From the NCBI GenBank assembly GCA_028277295.1, contig JANQGN010000693.1, forward strand, positions 1 to 5,354: a DNA stretch of 5,354 nt. The letters are read 5' to 3'. This stretch comes from Rhodospira sp. (GTDB taxonomy: Bacteria > Pseudomonadota > Alphaproteobacteria > Rhodospirillales > Rhodospirillaceae). Both the position numbers and the translations under genes were made by a program. Of the stretch, positions 5,207 through 5,354 are shown piece after piece. The notes under the pieces are model-generated. The model did no database searches, was not told the origin of the DNA, and worked only from the letters and a program-made list of their open reading frames with translations. Position 1 is the first letter of the stretch, and each line of letters opens with the position of its first letter.

Positions 5207-5354
5207 GGAGATCCTTCGCACCTTTCAGGCGCTCAGGATGAGGTTAGTATGTTTGAGATAACCTCATCCCGAGCGAGCCCCCGCGTCCATCCGTCAGATG
5301 GACGCGGTTCCACACCTTACGGCGACGCGGAGCGTCGCCTGGGCGAGCCGAGGG
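5207..5354. repeat. Composite palindromic intergenic repeat (REP-like), cut by the window edge
   Basis: Three hairpins stand in a row: (1) 5231-5246 with 5259-5274, a 16-bp stem with one mismatch whose inner 11 bp (GGATGAGGTTA) are perfect, with a 12-base loop; (2) CCGCGTCCATC 5281-5291 with GATGGACGCGG 5297-5307, 11 bp perfect, loop CGTCA; (3) GGCGACGC 5321-5328 with GCGTCGCC 5332-5339, loop GGA. Outer sequences ATCCTTCG (5211-5218) and GGGCGAGCCGAGGG (5341-5354) look like the opening and closing ends of one larger palindrome whose last bases fall outside the window. The core resembles the CTCAGGATGAGG/CCTCATCCTGAG repeats common between genes of alphaproteobacteria. Confidence 0.7.

Overview
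The window is GC-rich and its genes use mostly G or C at third codon positions. This, the cobalt/nickel transporter architecture and a palindromic intergenic repeat carrying a 'CTCAGGATGAGG'-type core all suggest an alphaproteobacterium, perhaps of the Rhodospirillales. That placement is inference from gene style, not from a marker gene.

Left part (1-1350): a minus-strand DUF985-type cupin gene (16..555) and a plus-strand gene for a small protein that looks GIY-YIG-like (854..1282) are divergently arranged around a 298-base intergenic region. Neither has an obvious functional link to the rest of the window.

Centre (1283-1770): a non-coding, convergent region. It holds a hairpin just after the plus-strand gene, a strong minus-strand intrinsic terminator (12-bp perfect stem followed by seven U), a tiny 20-codon open frame just ahead of that terminator, and a further 9-bp perfect hairpin nearer the end of cbiO.

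Main part (1771-5075, minus strand): an energy-coupling-factor (ECF) type cobalt/nickel importer operon in the order cbiM - nikL-like - cbiQ - cbiO. The genes overlap by 1, 4 and about 17 bases, as expected for one translationally coupled transcript. CbiM is the metal-binding membrane subunit, the NikL-like protein is a periplasmic accessory subunit taking the place of CbiN, CbiQ is the coupling transmembrane subunit and CbiO the ATPase. A clear cobalamin (B12) riboswitch (about 4900..5073) lies upstream in the same orientation. It implies that the system imports cobalt for B12 synthesis and is shut off when B12 is plentiful. Between the aptamer and cbiM lies an unusually long leader of about 355 bases with a strong hairpin and a possible 46-codon ORF that stops right before the cbiM ribosome binding site.

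Right edge (5076-5354): promoter-side DNA followed by a composite palindromic repeat that runs out of the window. No undescribed system is evident. The most interesting items are the long leader with its small ORF, the orphan terminator with a micro-ORF or possible small RNA, and the mixed Nik/Cbi subunit composition.
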